From positions 36,375,828 to 36,439,827 of the forward strand of contig NC_079876.1 of NCBI RefSeq assembly GCF_029227915.1: a stretch of 64,000 nucleotides of DNA. The letters run 5' to 3'. Shown here piece after piece: positions 1-9,238 of the stretch. The first letter of the stretch is position 1, and every line of letters begins with the position of its first letter. The notes under the pieces were generated by a model. It ran no database searches. It was not told where the DNA came from and saw only the letters and a list, made by a program, of their open reading frames with translations. Both the position numbers and the translations under genes were made by a program. This DNA comes from Hydractinia symbiolongicarpus (lineage: Eukaryota; Cnidaria; Hydrozoa; Anthoathecata; Hydractiniidae).

Positions 1-2060
1 AAGATTGATCCTTGCGGCACGCCTGAAAGAATCATTTGGAAAAGACTGTAGTGTCCGTTTATACGAGTAGATTGTTCTCTATTTGTTAGGTATGACAGGA
101 CAAATTTCAGGGCATTAATTTCAAATCCATATGCCTCAAGTTTAGCGATTAGTAAATCATGTGGCACACAATCGAATGCTTTTGATAGATCCATTAAGAC
201 TGCACCAACCACGTAATTCTTATCAAGTTTTTTTTTCCATTCTTCTAGTAAACGAATTAAGACATGCTGTGTGTTATAGTTTTTCCGATAGGCTGACAAA
301 AATATTGAAAGTTTCGATTCTATGAAAGACATGATTTGATCCTTCATTATGTTTTCATAGAATTTTGAAAATACATTCAACACACTGACAGGTCTAAAAT
401 TTTTAATGCTATGTTTGTCTTTGCCTCCTTTGTCAAGAGGTGCTACCGTTGCACGTTTGGCTCCATCGGGAAAAATATTCAATTTTATGCTGCTGTTTAT
501 AGCATTTTTCAATGGGCCAATCAGATATTCACTAGCTAACTTCACAAGCTTTGGGGGTATTTTGTCTCTACCTGGAGAGGAATTTATGTTTAAATTAGTA
601 AAAAGTTTTTTGATTGTGTTGTCATCTACCTCCTCAAAGTTAAAAAAATTTATATTTTCGTTGCAGGCTTTAATTTTGACAATACTCGGATGACTCTCGT
701 ATGTTTTAATTATCTCATTAATTAGTCTCTCTTTGTCTAAGGAATTTCGATAATCAATTGATATTGGCTTGGTTCCACTACTTTTTTCTACAATGTTAAT
801 ATAGTGTTCATTAAATAATTCAGCAAGCTCACTGTCATTGGTTATCTGAGCACCATCTTTGATAATCATAATGTTATCATTGTTCAAACCACTTTTATTG
901 GTTATAAACGGCTTAATAGTTTTCCAAAAAGTTTTATTTTCTACAATCCCAGAATCTATAACATTTTTAAAATACATTTTTATGGCTTTCTTTCTGAGTC
1001 CAACACACTTATTTCGTTGTTTTTTATAGTTAATCTTGTTTTCTTCAGTAGGATCTTTATTGTATCGGTTTTTAAATCTTGACCTGGTATAAATGGCTTG
1101 CCTAAGTTCTTTATTCATAAAAGGTGCTTCATTTCCCCTGAGCAGTTTCTGTTTTAACGGGGCATGCTTTTCAATAATAGAACTAAACGTTTTTGTCAAG
1201 TGGTCGTAATTTGAAGCAGGGTCATTTTCATTAAAATCAAAACGTGTATTCCTAACATCAGAAAGAAACTTTCTCTTATTAAACTTTCTGTTACTTCTAT
1301 AAACAATTAGTTTTGGTTTCAATCTTACCAGATGAGATCTTAGGAAAGTTGTAATCATCAGATGATGGTCACTGAGTCCAGTCTCAGTAACCATAGTGTT
1401 TTGAAAAGACCTTTGTTTATTTGTTAAAATAACATCAATTGATGTTCCTTGTTCACTTGCAAAACATGTTTTGTCTTTGACTAAGTTTTTTAGGTCAAAA
1501 GTATCGCAAAGAGAAGTTATGTAATGATAATTTATTATTTCATTTTTATTATGAGTATCAATGTTTATGTCCCCCATCACAATGATGTTATCACAAAATG
1601 AGAGTGTTTTGTTTAGAATTTTCTCCAAATCTTCAAAGAAACTTTGAAGATTAGAATGACGTGGTGGACGATAAAGGGTGATAATAGTCCATTTTTTGTT
1701 TCTGACGTTTAGCCCAGAACATATAATTTCATTACTTGTAAGGTTAGCTATGTTTATTTGCTTACAAACCACTCCCTTTTTTACATACTCAATTAGCCCA
1801 CCCCCATTTTTATCCCGATCTTTTCTAGATCTTAATTCATAATCATCAATAGTAAATTGACTATTTGGAAAAGTACTATCTAATTTTGTTTCAGATAATA
1901 CAAAATAATCTGGAGCAAATTTCACAAAGATTTCCCTTAAGTCAATTATTTTTTTCCTTAAACTATTTATATTCAAATATCCTATCAATAGATTGAAAGG
2001 ATTTTTGATTCTAATATCACAGACATTTTTCAGAGAATTTTGTAAATTATATGTAGAATC
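1..2060 (-). CDS. Non-LTR retrotransposon ORF2 (endonuclease + reverse transcriptase), partial
   Basis: The minus strand is open without any stop from 2060 down to base 1. Translating it gives an APE-type endonuclease (motifs IGYLNINSL, LSETKLD, MGDINID, LSDHHLM) followed by a linker and the first half of a reverse transcriptase (NFRPVSVLNVFSK, then MDLSKAFDCVPHDLL near 160-200, then SGVPQGSI at 3-28). The catalytic YADD box would lie left of the window. The N-terminus is cut just before the endonuclease domain at 2060/2061, where it is joined to an inverted piece of the tRNA unit; the frame stays open upstream through that piece to an ATG at 2133-2135. The lack of stops suggests a young copy. 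The family is LINE of the CR1/L2/Jockey type by domain order; the exact clade is not determined. Confidence 0.9.
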
Positions 2061-2098
2061 ATCTGCAGTCGAATGCTCTACCACTGAGCTATATCCCC
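2061..2098 (-). pseudogene. 5' half of tRNA-Cys, inverted and truncated
   Basis: Reverse complement matches tRNA-Cys from its first base through the anticodon loop, then breaks into LINE sequence at 2060. Confidence 0.9.
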
Positions 2099-2161
2099 AG
2101 CCAAGGACGGAATCCACGCACAGGGTATATAACATCAACGCGTGAGAGAGCAACTTAACTA

Positions 2162-2191
2162 GCGGCCCGGGTTCGATTCCCGGTGCGGGAA
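2162..2191 (+). pseudogene. 3' half of tRNA-Glu at array start
   Basis: Matches the 3' part of tRNA-Glu (T arm and acceptor 3' strand). The 5' part is replaced by the inverted repeat arm. Confidence 0.9.
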
Positions 2192-2267
2192 GTGTACATT
2201 TTTTAAGTTAAGTTGCTCTCTCACGCGTTGATGTTATATACCCTGTGCGTGGATTCCGTCCTTGGCT

Positions 2268-2339
2268 GGGGATATAGCTCAGTGGTAGAGCATTCGACTG
2301 CAGATCGAGAGGTCCCTGGTTCAAACCCGGGTGTCCCCT
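2268..2339 (+). tRNA. tRNA-Cys (GCA)
   Basis: Unit 1. Consensus copy; one of the arms of the edge inverted repeat ends in its anticodon arm. Confidence 0.96.
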
Positions 2340-2413
2340 ACTAGTTGGCTTTTTGTCCTCTTCGGCACCTGAGTGGTGAGCTGGTGAATTATTCTGGTTA
2401 CCCAGCAATTTCT

Positions 2414-2495
2414 GCTGCGATGGCCGAGTGGTTAAGGCGTTAGACTTGAAATCTAATGGGATCTTCCCGCGTAGGTTCGAACCCTACTCGCAGCG
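2414..2495 (+). tRNA. tRNA-Ser (TGA)
   Basis: Unit 1, consensus copy. Confidence 0.96.
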
Positions 2496-2575
2496 AATCT
2501 ACAAACATTCTTTTTGATCTGGTCAAGTGTCTATCACAACGTACAGACCTTTGCCATGTGATAGAATTGATCATG

Positions 2576-2648
2576 GCCGAGATAGCTCAGTTGGGAGAGC
2601 GTCAGGCTGAAGATCTGAAGGTCCCTGGTTCAATCCCGGGTCTCGGCA
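2576..2648 (+). tRNA. tRNA-Phe (GAA)
   Basis: Unit 1. A-to-G at 2606 turns the last anticodon-stem pair into G-U; still foldable. Confidence 0.94.
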
Positions 2649-2785
2649 TTTTATCACTGCCCAGCAGGGCGGTTTGAGGTGGTGAATGCAAGCAGCCGTA
2701 GCACTTTTCTTCAGCTATGTTTTTTTATTTATTTTCCTTCCTTTCTTTTTTACGGAGGGTATTTTCAGGTGTAGGTAAAACACGA

Positions 2786-2856
2786 TGCATTGGCGGGGAA
2801 TCGAACCCCGGTCTCCCGCGTGGCAGGCGAGAATTCTACCACTGAACCACCAATGC
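2786..2856 (-). tRNA. tRNA-Gly (GCC)
   Basis: Unit 1, consensus copy. Confidence 0.96.
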
Positions 2857-2972
2857 GTTACTACTGATTTCCAAAATTTCCGAGTGACAGTGTATCACGT
2901 CCCGGTGTGTTAGTAGCCTTAACGGCATTTCAGACGTGTGATATTGAGATTTTCAAAATCTCCCAACAGGCA

Positions 2973-3045
2973 GGCGCTGTGGCTTAGCGGTTAAAGCGCC
3001 TGTCTAGTAAACAGGAGATCCCCGGTTCAAATCCGGGCAGTGCCT
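2973..3045 (+). tRNA. tRNA-Thr (AGT)
   Basis: Unit 1, consensus copy. Confidence 0.96.
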
Positions 3046-3103
3046 TTAGCAGTAATGTTGTGCTTTCTGGTCGGCCATGTGGCAATGGCCAGCGGTTTGT
3101 CAG

Positions 3104-3185
3104 GCTGCGATGGCCGATTGGTTAAGGCGTTTGACTAGAAATCAAATGGAATCTTCCCGCGTAGGTTCGAATCCTACTCGCAGCG
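3104..3185 (+). tRNA. tRNA-Ser (AGA)
   Basis: Unit 1. Two changes from consensus: G-to-T at 3118 (D arm, within the A box) and G-to-A at 3150 (start of variable arm). Confidence 0.9.
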
Positions 3186-3282
3186 GACGCAAAAAGGTGT
3201 TTTTGACACGAACAGAAAGACAGAGCTAGTTCAAATTGTCAGAAAAAGCATGACATCTAAATTACTTAGTGGTGCGAATGTG

Positions 3283-3354
3283 TCCCGCATGGTCTAGTGG
3301 TTAGGATTTCTGGTTTTCACCCAGGCGGCCCGGGTTCGATTCCCGGTGCGGGAA
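3283..3354 (+). tRNA. tRNA-Glu (TTC)
   Basis: Unit 1, consensus copy. Confidence 0.96.
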
Positions 3355-3430
3355 GTGTACATTTTTTAAGTTAAGTTGCTCTCTCACGCGTTGATGTTAT
3401 ATACCCTGTGCGTGGATTCCGTCCTTGGCT

Positions 3431-3502
3431 GGGGATATAGCTCAGTGGTAGAGCATTCGACTGCAGATCGAGAGGTCCCTGGTTCAAACCCGGGTGTCCC
3501 CT
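3431..3502 (+). tRNA. tRNA-Cys (GCA), reference copy
   Basis: Unit 2, described as the type copy. Acceptor GGGGATA/TGTCCCC closes, D arm GCTC..GAGC, anticodon loop CTGCAGA gives GCA, T arm CCTGG-TTCAAAC-CCGGG. A T5 run 14 nt downstream can serve as Pol III terminator. A TATATA stretch sits about 30 bp upstream in every unit, a possible upstream element. No intron, no encoded CCA. Confidence 0.97.
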
Positions 3503-3576
3503 ACTAGTTGGCTTTTTGTCCTCTTCGGCACCTGAGTGGTGAGCTGGTGAATTATTCTGGTTACCCAGCAATTTCT

Positions 3577-3658
3577 GCTGCGATGGCCGAGTGGTTAAGG
3601 CGTTAGACTTGAAATCTAATGGGATCTTCCCGCGTAGGTTCGAACCCTACTCGCAGCG
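3577..3658 (+). tRNA. tRNA-Ser (TGA), reference copy
   Basis: Unit 2 type copy. Class II tRNA, 82 nt with long variable arm; acceptor GCTGCGA/TCGCAGC with G discriminator, anticodon loop CTTGAAA gives TGA (reads UCA). T5 run 18 nt downstream. Body almost identical to the second Ser gene of the unit except in the anticodon stem, so the two isoacceptors arose by duplication. Confidence 0.97.
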
Positions 3659-3738
3659 AATCTACAAACATTCTTTTTGATCTGGTCAAGTGTCTATCAC
3701 AACGTACAGACCTTTGCCATGTGATAGATTTGATCATG

Positions 3739-3743
3739 GCCGA

Positions 3744-3794
<51 letters not shown>

Positions 3795-3811
3795 AATCCC
3801 GGGTCTCGGCA
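3739..3811 (+). tRNA. tRNA-Phe (GAA), reference copy
   Basis: Unit 2 type copy. Acceptor GCCGAGA/TCTCGGC, A discriminator, anticodon loop CTGAAGA gives GAA. T4 directly after the gene. Convergent with tRNA-Gly across a 137-bp spacer. Confidence 0.97.
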
Positions 3812-3948
3812 TTTTATCACTGCCCAGCAGGGCGGTTTGAGGTGGTGAATGCAAGCAGCCGTAGCACTTTTCTTCAGCTATGTTTTTTTATTTATTTTCC
3901 TTCCTTTCTTTTTTACGGAGGGTATTTTCAGGTGTAGGTAAAACACGA

Positions 3949-4019
3949 TGCATTGGCGGGGAATCGAACCCCGGTCTCCCGCGTGGCAGGCGAGAATTCT
4001 ACCACTGAACCACCAATGC
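3949..4019 (-). tRNA. tRNA-Gly (GCC), reference copy
   Basis: Unit 2 type copy and the only minus-strand gene of the unit. Acceptor GCATTGG/CCAATGC, anticodon loop CTGCCAC gives GCC, T arm CGGGG-TTCGATT-CCCCG. A T4 run follows on the minus strand. Divergent from the downstream tRNA-Thr. Confidence 0.97.
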
Positions 4020-4135
4020 GTTACTACTCATTTCCAAAATTTCCGAGTGACAGTGTATCACGTCCCGGTGTGTTAGTAGCCTTAACGGCATTTCAGACGT
4101 GTGATATTGAGATTTTCAAAATCTCCCAACAGGCA

Positions 4136-4208
4136 GGCGCTGTGGCTTAGCGGTTAAAGCGCCTGTCTAGTAAACAGGAGATCCCCGGTTCAAATCCGGG
4201 CAGTGCCT
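4136..4208 (+). tRNA. tRNA-Thr (AGT), reference copy
   Basis: Unit 2 type copy. Acceptor GGCGCTG/CAGTGCC, anticodon loop CTAGTAA gives AGT (to be edited to IGT). Only TTT follows the gene; no T4 occurs in the 58-nt spacer before the second Ser gene, unlike all other genes of the unit. Confidence 0.97.
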
Positions 4209-4266
4209 TTAGCAGTAATGTTGTGCTTTCTGGTCGGCCTTGTGGCAATGGCCAGCGGTTTGTCAG

Positions 4267-4348
4267 GCTGCGATGGCCGAGTGGTTAAGGCGTTTGACTA
4301 GAAATCAAATGGGATCTTCCCGCGTAGGTTCGAATCCTACTCGCAGCG
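4267..4348 (+). tRNA. tRNA-Ser (AGA), reference copy
   Basis: Unit 2 type copy. Same class II body as the TGA gene; anticodon loop CTAGAAA gives AGA. T5 run 13 nt after the gene. Confidence 0.97.
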
Positions 4349-4445
4349 GACGCAAAAAGGTGTTTTTGACACGAACAGAAAGACAGAGCTAGTTCAAATT
4401 GTCAGAAAAAGCATGACATCTAAATTACTTAGTGGTGCGAATGTG

Positions 4446-4517
4446 TCCCGCATGGTCTAGTGGTTAGGATTTCTGGTTTTCACCCAGGCGGCCCGGGTTC
4501 GATTCCCGGTGCGGGAA
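4446..4517 (+). tRNA. tRNA-Glu (TTC), reference copy
   Basis: Unit 2 type copy. Acceptor TCCCGCA/TGCGGGA, anticodon loop TTTTCAC gives TTC, near-canonical metazoan tRNA-Glu. T6 run starts 7 nt downstream. Confidence 0.97.
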
Positions 4518-4593
4518 GTGTACATTTTTTAAGTTAAGTTGCTCTCTCACGCGTTGATGTTATATACCCTGTGCGTGGATTCCGTCCTTGGCT

Positions 4594-4665
4594 GGGGATA
4601 TAGCTCAGTGGTAGAGCATTCGACTGCAGATCGAGAGGTCCCTGGTTCAAACCCAGGTGTCCCCT
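4594..4665 (+). tRNA. tRNA-Cys (GCA)
   Basis: Unit 3. One G-to-A in the 3' T stem replaces a U-G by a U-A pair; structure improved. Confidence 0.95.
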
Positions 4666-4739
4666 ACTAGTTGGCTTTTTATCCTCTTCGGCACCTGAGT
4701 GGTGAGCTGGTGAATTATTCTGGTTACCCAGCAATTTCT

Positions 4740-4821
4740 GCTGCGATGGCCGAGTGGTTAAGGCGTTAGACCTGAAATCTAATGGGATCTTCCCGCGTAG
4801 GTTCGAACCCTACTCGCAGCG
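4740..4821 (+). tRNA. tRNA-Ser (TGA), C33 variant
   Basis: Unit 3. T-to-C at 4772 replaces the near-universal U33 before the anticodon; decoding may be weakened. Confidence 0.9.
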
Positions 4822-4901
4822 AATCTACAAACATTCTTTTTGATCTGGTCAAGTGTCTATCACAACGTACAGACCTTTGCCATGTGATAGAATTGATCAT
4901 G

Positions 4902-4906
4902 GCCGA

Positions 4907-4957
<51 letters not shown>

Positions 4958-4974
4958 AATCCCGGGTCTCGGCA
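4902..4974 (+). tRNA. tRNA-Phe (GAA)
   Basis: Unit 3, consensus copy. Confidence 0.96.
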
Positions 4975-5111
4975 TTTTATCACTGCCCAGCAGGGCGGTT
5001 TGAGGTGGTGAATGCAAGCAGCCGTAGCACTTTTCTTCAGCTATGTTTTTTTATTTATTTTCCTTCCTTTCTTTTTTACGGAGGGTATTTTCAGGTGTAG
5101 GTAAAACACGA

Positions 5112-5179
5112 TGCATTGGCGGGGAATCGAACCCCGGTCTCCCGCGTGGCAGGCAATTCTACCACTGAACCACCAATGC
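5112..5179 (-). pseudogene. tRNA-Gly (GCC) with 3-nt anticodon-stem deletion
   Basis: Unit 3. Three bases of the 5' strand of the anticodon stem are missing (68 instead of 71 nt), so the stem cannot form normally. Likely dead. Confidence 0.85.
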
Positions 5180-5295
5180 GTTACAACTCATTTCCAAAAT
5201 TTCCGAGTGATAGTGTATCACGTCCCGGTGTGTTAGTAACCTTAACGGCATTTCAGACGTGTGATATTGAGATTTTCAAAATCTCCCAACAGGCA

Positions 5296-5368
5296 GGCGC
5301 TGTGGCTTAGCGGTTAAAGCGCCTGTCTAGTAAACAGGAGATCCCCGGTTCAAATCCGGGCAGTGCCG
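5296..5368 (+). tRNA. tRNA-Thr (AGT)
   Basis: Unit 3. Discriminator T changed to G at 5368, which also shortens the weak TTT behind it. Confidence 0.92.
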
Positions 5369-5426
5369 TTAGCAGTAATGTTGTGCTTTCTGGTCGGCCT
5401 TGTGGCAATGGCCAGCGGTTTGTCAG

Positions 5427-5508
5427 GCTGCGATGGCAGAGTGGTTAAGGCGTTTGACTAGAAATCACATGGGATCTTCCCGCGTAAGTTCGAATCCTAC
5501 TCGCAGCG
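5427..5508 (+). tRNA. tRNA-Ser (AGA), degraded
   Basis: Unit 3. Three changes: C-to-A at 5438 (D arm), A-to-C at 5468 (breaks an anticodon-stem pair), G-to-A at 5487 (T stem). Probably impaired. Confidence 0.8.
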
Positions 5509-5601
5509 GACGCAAAAAGGTGTTTTTGACACGAACAGAAAGACATAGCTCAAATTGTCAGAAAAAGCATGACATCTAAATTACTTAGTGGTGCGAATGT
5601 G

Positions 5602-5673
5602 TCCCGCATGGTCTAGTGGTTAGGATTTCTGGTTTTCACCCAGGCGGCCCGGGTTCGATTCCCGGTGCGGGAA
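5602..5673 (+). tRNA. tRNA-Glu (TTC)
   Basis: Unit 3, consensus copy; a 4-bp spacer deletion lies upstream. Confidence 0.96.
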
Positions 5674-5749
5674 GTGTACATTTTTTAAGTTAAGTTGCTC
5701 TCTCACGCGTTGATGTTATATACCCTGTGCGTGGATTCCGTCCTTGGCT

Positions 5750-5821
5750 GGGGATATAGCTCAGTGGTAGAGCATTCGACTGCAGATCGAGAGGTCCCTG
5801 GTTCAAACCCGGGTGTCCCCT
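5750..5821 (+). tRNA. tRNA-Cys (GCA)
   Basis: Unit 4, consensus copy. Confidence 0.96.
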
Positions 5822-5895
5822 ACTAGTTGGCTTTTTGTCCTCTTCGGCACCTGAGTGGTGAGCTGGTGAATTATTCTGGTTACCCAGCAATTTCT

Positions 5896-5977
5896 GCTGC
5901 GATGGCCGAGTGGTTAAGGCGTTAGACTTGAAATCTAATGGGATCTTTCCGCGTAGGTTCGAACCCTACTCGCAGCG
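5896..5977 (+). tRNA. tRNA-Ser (TGA)
   Basis: Unit 4. C-to-T at 5948 in the variable arm. Confidence 0.94.
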
Positions 5978-6057
5978 AATCTACAAACATTCTTTTTGAT
6001 CTGGTCAAGTGTCTATCACAACGTACAGACCTTTGCCATGTGATAGAATTGATCATG

Positions 6058-6062
6058 GCCGA

Positions 6063-6113
<51 letters not shown>

Positions 6114-6130
6114 AATCCCGGGTCTCGGCA
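6058..6130 (+). tRNA. tRNA-Phe (GAA)
   Basis: Unit 4, consensus copy. Confidence 0.96.
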
Positions 6131-6267
6131 TTTTATCACTGCCCAGCAGGGCGGTTTGAGGTGGTGAATGCAAGCAGCCGTAGCACTTTTCTTCAGCTAT
6201 GTTTTTTTATTTATTTTCCTTCCTTTCTTTTTTACGGAGGGTATTTTCAGGTGTAGGTAAAACACGA

Positions 6268-6338
6268 TGCATTGGCGGGGAATCGAACCCCGGTCTCCCG
6301 CGTGGCAGGCGAGAATTCTACCACTGAACCACCAATGC
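6268..6338 (-). tRNA. tRNA-Gly (GCC)
   Basis: Unit 4, consensus copy. Confidence 0.96.
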
Positions 6339-6454
6339 GTTACTACTCATTTCCAAAATTTCCGAGTGACAGTGTATCACGTCCCGGTGTGTTAGTAGCC
6401 TTAACGGCATTTCAGACGTGTGATATTGAGATTTTCAAAATCTCCCAACAGGCA

Positions 6455-6527
6455 GGCGCTGTGGCTTAGCGGTTAAAGCGCCTGTCTAGTAAACAGGAGA
6501 TCCCCGGTTCAAATCCGGGCAGTGCCT
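6455..6527 (+). tRNA. tRNA-Thr (AGT)
   Basis: Unit 4, consensus copy. Confidence 0.96.
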
Positions 6528-6585
6528 TTAGCAGTAATGTTGTGCTTTCTGGTCGGCCTTGTGGCAATGGCCAGCGGTTTGTCAG

Positions 6586-6667
6586 GCTGCGATGGCCGAG
6601 TGGTTAAGGCGTTTGACTAGAAATCAAATGGGATCTTCCCGCGTAGGTTCGAATCCTACTCGCAGCG
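6586..6667 (+). tRNA. tRNA-Ser (AGA)
   Basis: Unit 4, consensus copy. Confidence 0.96.
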
Positions 6668-6764
6668 GACGCAAAAAGGTGTTTTTGACACGAACAGAAA
6701 GACAGAGCTAGTTCAAATTGTCAGAAAAAGCATGACATCTAAATTACTTAGTGGTGCGAATGTG

Positions 6765-6836
6765 TCCCGCATGGTCTAGTGGTTAGGATTTCTGGTTTTC
6801 ACCCAGGCGGCCCGGGTTCGATTCCCGGTGCGGGAA
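6765..6836 (+). tRNA. tRNA-Glu (TTC)
   Basis: Unit 4, consensus copy. Confidence 0.96.
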
Positions 6837-6912
6837 GTGTACATTTTTTAAGTTAAGTTGCTCTCTCACGCGTTGATGTTATATACCCTGTGCGTGGATT
6901 CCGTCCTTGGCT

Positions 6913-6984
6913 GGGGATATAGCTCAGTGGTAGAGCATTCGACTGCAGATCGAGAGGTCCCTGGTTCAAACCCGGGTGTCCCCT
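6913..6984 (+). tRNA. tRNA-Cys (GCA)
   Basis: Unit 5, consensus copy. Confidence 0.96.
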
Positions 6985-7058
6985 ACTAGTTGGCTTTTTG
7001 TCCTCTTCGGCACCTGAGTGGTGAGCTGGTGAATTATTCTGGTTACCCAGCAATTTCT

Positions 7059-7140
7059 GCTGCGATGGCCGAGTGGTTAAGGCGTTAGACTTGAAATCTA
7101 ATGGGATCTTCCCGCGTAGGTTCGAACCTTACTCGCAGCG
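7059..7140 (+). tRNA. tRNA-Ser (TGA)
   Basis: Unit 5. C-to-T at 7130 makes a G-U pair in the T stem. Confidence 0.94.
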
Positions 7141-7220
7141 AATCTACAAACATTCTTTTTGATCTGGTCAAGTGTCTATCACAACGTACAGACCTTTGCC
7201 ATGTGATAGAATTGATCATG

Positions 7221-7225
7221 GCCGA

Positions 7226-7276
<51 letters not shown>

Positions 7277-7293
7277 AATCCCGGGTCTCGGCA
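7221..7293 (+). tRNA. tRNA-Phe (GAA)
   Basis: Unit 5, consensus copy. Confidence 0.96.
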
Positions 7294-7430
7294 TTTTATC
7301 ACTGCCCAGCAGGGCGGTTTGAGGTGGTGAATGCAAGCAGCCGTAGCACTTTTCTTCAGCTATGTTTTTTTATTTATTTTCCTTCCTTTCTTTTTTACGG
7401 AGGGTATTTTCAGGTGTAGGTAAAACACGA

Positions 7431-7501
7431 TGCATTGGCGGGGAATCGAACCCCGGTCTCCCGCGTGGCAGGCGAGAATTCTACCACTGAACCACCAATG
7501 C
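7431..7501 (-). tRNA. tRNA-Gly (GCC)
   Basis: Unit 5, consensus copy. Confidence 0.96.
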
Positions 7502-7617
7502 GTTACTACTCATTTCCAAAATTTCCGAGTGACAGTGTATCACGTCCCGGTGTGTTAGTAGCCTTAACGGCATTTCAGACGTGTGATATTGAGATTTTCA
7601 AAATCTCCCAACAGGCA

Positions 7618-7690
7618 GGCGCTGTGGCTTAGCGGTTAAAGCGCCTGTCTAGTAAACAGGAGATCCCCGGTTCAAATCCGGGCAGTGCCT
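7618..7690 (+). tRNA. tRNA-Thr (AGT)
   Basis: Unit 5, consensus copy. Confidence 0.96.
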
Positions 7691-7748
7691 TTAGCAGTAA
7701 TGTTGTGCTTTCTGGTCGGCCTTGTGGCAATGGCCAGCGGTTTGTCAG

Positions 7749-7830
7749 GCTGCGATGGCCGAGTGGTTAAGGCGTTTGACTAGAAATCAAATGGGATCTT
7801 CCCGCGTAGGTTCGAATCCTACTCGCAGCG
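7749..7830 (+). tRNA. tRNA-Ser (AGA)
   Basis: Unit 5, consensus copy. Confidence 0.96.
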
Positions 7831-7927
7831 GACGCAAAAAGGTGTTTTTGACACGAACAGAAAGACAAAGCTAGTTCAAATTGTCAGAAAAAGCATTACA
7901 TCTAAATTACTTAGTGGTGCGAATGTG

Positions 7928-7999
7928 TCCCGCATGGTCTAGTGGTTAGGATTTCTGGTTTTCACCCAGGCGGCCCGGGTTCGATTCCCGGTGCGGGAA
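7928..7999 (+). tRNA. tRNA-Glu (TTC)
   Basis: Unit 5, consensus copy. Confidence 0.96.
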
Positions 8000-8075
8000 G
8001 TGTACATTTTTTAAGTTAAGTTGCTCTTTCACGCGTTGATGTTATATACCCTGTGCGTGGATTCCGTCCTTGGCT

Positions 8076-8147
8076 GGGGATATAGCTCAGTGGTAGAGCA
8101 TTCGACTGCAGATCGAGAGGTCCCTGGTTCAAACCCGGGTGTCCCCT
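8076..8147 (+). tRNA. tRNA-Cys (GCA)
   Basis: Unit 6, consensus copy. Confidence 0.96.
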
Positions 8148-8221
8148 ACTAGTTGGCTTTTTGTCCTCTTCGGCACCTGAGTGGTGAGCTGGTGAATTAT
8201 TCTGGTTACCCAGCAATTTCT

Positions 8222-8303
8222 GCTGCGATGGCCGAGTGGTTAAGGCGTTAGACTTGAAATCTAATGGGATCTTCCCGCGTAGGTTCGAACCCTACTCGCA
8301 GCG
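8222..8303 (+). tRNA. tRNA-Ser (TGA)
   Basis: Unit 6, consensus copy. Confidence 0.96.
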
Positions 8304-8383
8304 AATCTACAAACATTCTTTTTGATCTGGTCAAGTGTCTATCACAACGTACAGACCTTTGCCATGTGATAGAATTGATCATG

Positions 8384-8388
8384 GCCGA

Positions 8389-8439
<51 letters not shown>

Positions 8440-8456
8440 AATCCCGGGTCTCGGCA
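8384..8456 (+). tRNA. tRNA-Phe (GAA)
   Basis: Unit 6, consensus copy. Confidence 0.96.
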
Positions 8457-8593
8457 TTTTATCACTGCCCAGCAGGGCGGTTTGAGGTGGTGAATGCAAG
8501 CAGCCGTAGCACTTTTCTTCAGCTATGTTTTTTTATTTATTTTCCTTCCTTTCTTTTTTACGGAGGGTATTTTCAGGTGTAGGTAAAACACGA

Positions 8594-8664
8594 TGCATTG
8601 GCGGGGAATCGAACCCCGGTCTCCCGCGTGGCAGGCGAGAATTCTACCACTGAACCACCAATGC
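8594..8664 (-). tRNA. tRNA-Gly (GCC)
   Basis: Unit 6, consensus copy. Confidence 0.96.
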
Positions 8665-8780
8665 GTTACTACTCATTTCCAAAATTTCCGAGTGACAGTG
8701 TATCACGTCCCGGTGTGTTAGTAGCCTTAACGGCATTTCAGACGTGTGATATTGAGATTTTCAAAATCTCCCAACAGGCA

Positions 8781-8853
8781 GGCGCTGTGGCTTAGCGGTT
8801 AAAGCGCCTGTCTAGTAAACAGGAGATCCCCGGTTCAAATCCGGGCAGTGCCT
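8781..8853 (+). tRNA. tRNA-Thr (AGT)
   Basis: Unit 6, consensus copy. Confidence 0.96.
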
Positions 8854-8911
8854 TTAGCAGTAATGTTGTGCTTTCTGGTCGGCCTTGTGGCAATGGCCAG
8901 CGGTTTGTCAG

Positions 8912-8993
8912 GCTGCGATGGCCGAGTGGTTAAGGCGTTTGACTAGAAATCAAATGGGATCTTCCCGCGTAGGTTCGAATCCTACTCGCAGCG
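8912..8993 (+). tRNA. tRNA-Ser (AGA)
   Basis: Unit 6, consensus copy. Confidence 0.96.
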
Positions 8994-9090
8994 GACGCAA
9001 AAAGGTGTTTTTGACACGAACAGAAAGACAGAGCTAGTTCAAATTGTCAGAAAAAGCATGACATCTAAATTACTTAGTGGTGCGAATGTG

Positions 9091-9162
9091 TCCCGCATGG
9101 TCTAGTGGTTAGGATTTCTGGTTTTCACCCAGGCGGCCCGGGTTCGATTCCCGGTGCGGGAA
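9091..9162 (+). tRNA. tRNA-Glu (TTC)
   Basis: Unit 6, consensus copy. Confidence 0.96.
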
Positions 9163-9238
9163 GTGTACATTTTTTAAGTTAAGTTGCTCTCTCACGCGTT
9201 GATGTTATATACCCTGTGCGTGGATTCCGTCCTTGGCT

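Larger units (their letters stand above)
2061..2305. repeat. Perfect 100-bp inverted repeat at left edge of tRNA array
   Basis: Bases 2061-2160 are the exact reverse complement of 2206-2305, with a 45-bp spacer (2161-2205) that holds the 3' half of a tRNA-Glu gene. The left arm contains the upstream spacer and the 5' half of tRNA-Cys in inverted orientation and stops inside the anticodon loop, where it abuts the LINE. Either a real foldback rearrangement at the array edge or a chimeric join in assembly. Confidence 0.95.

Noticed and set aside
406-693. 95-codon plus-strand frame
   Set aside because: Antisense of the intact LINE reading frame.
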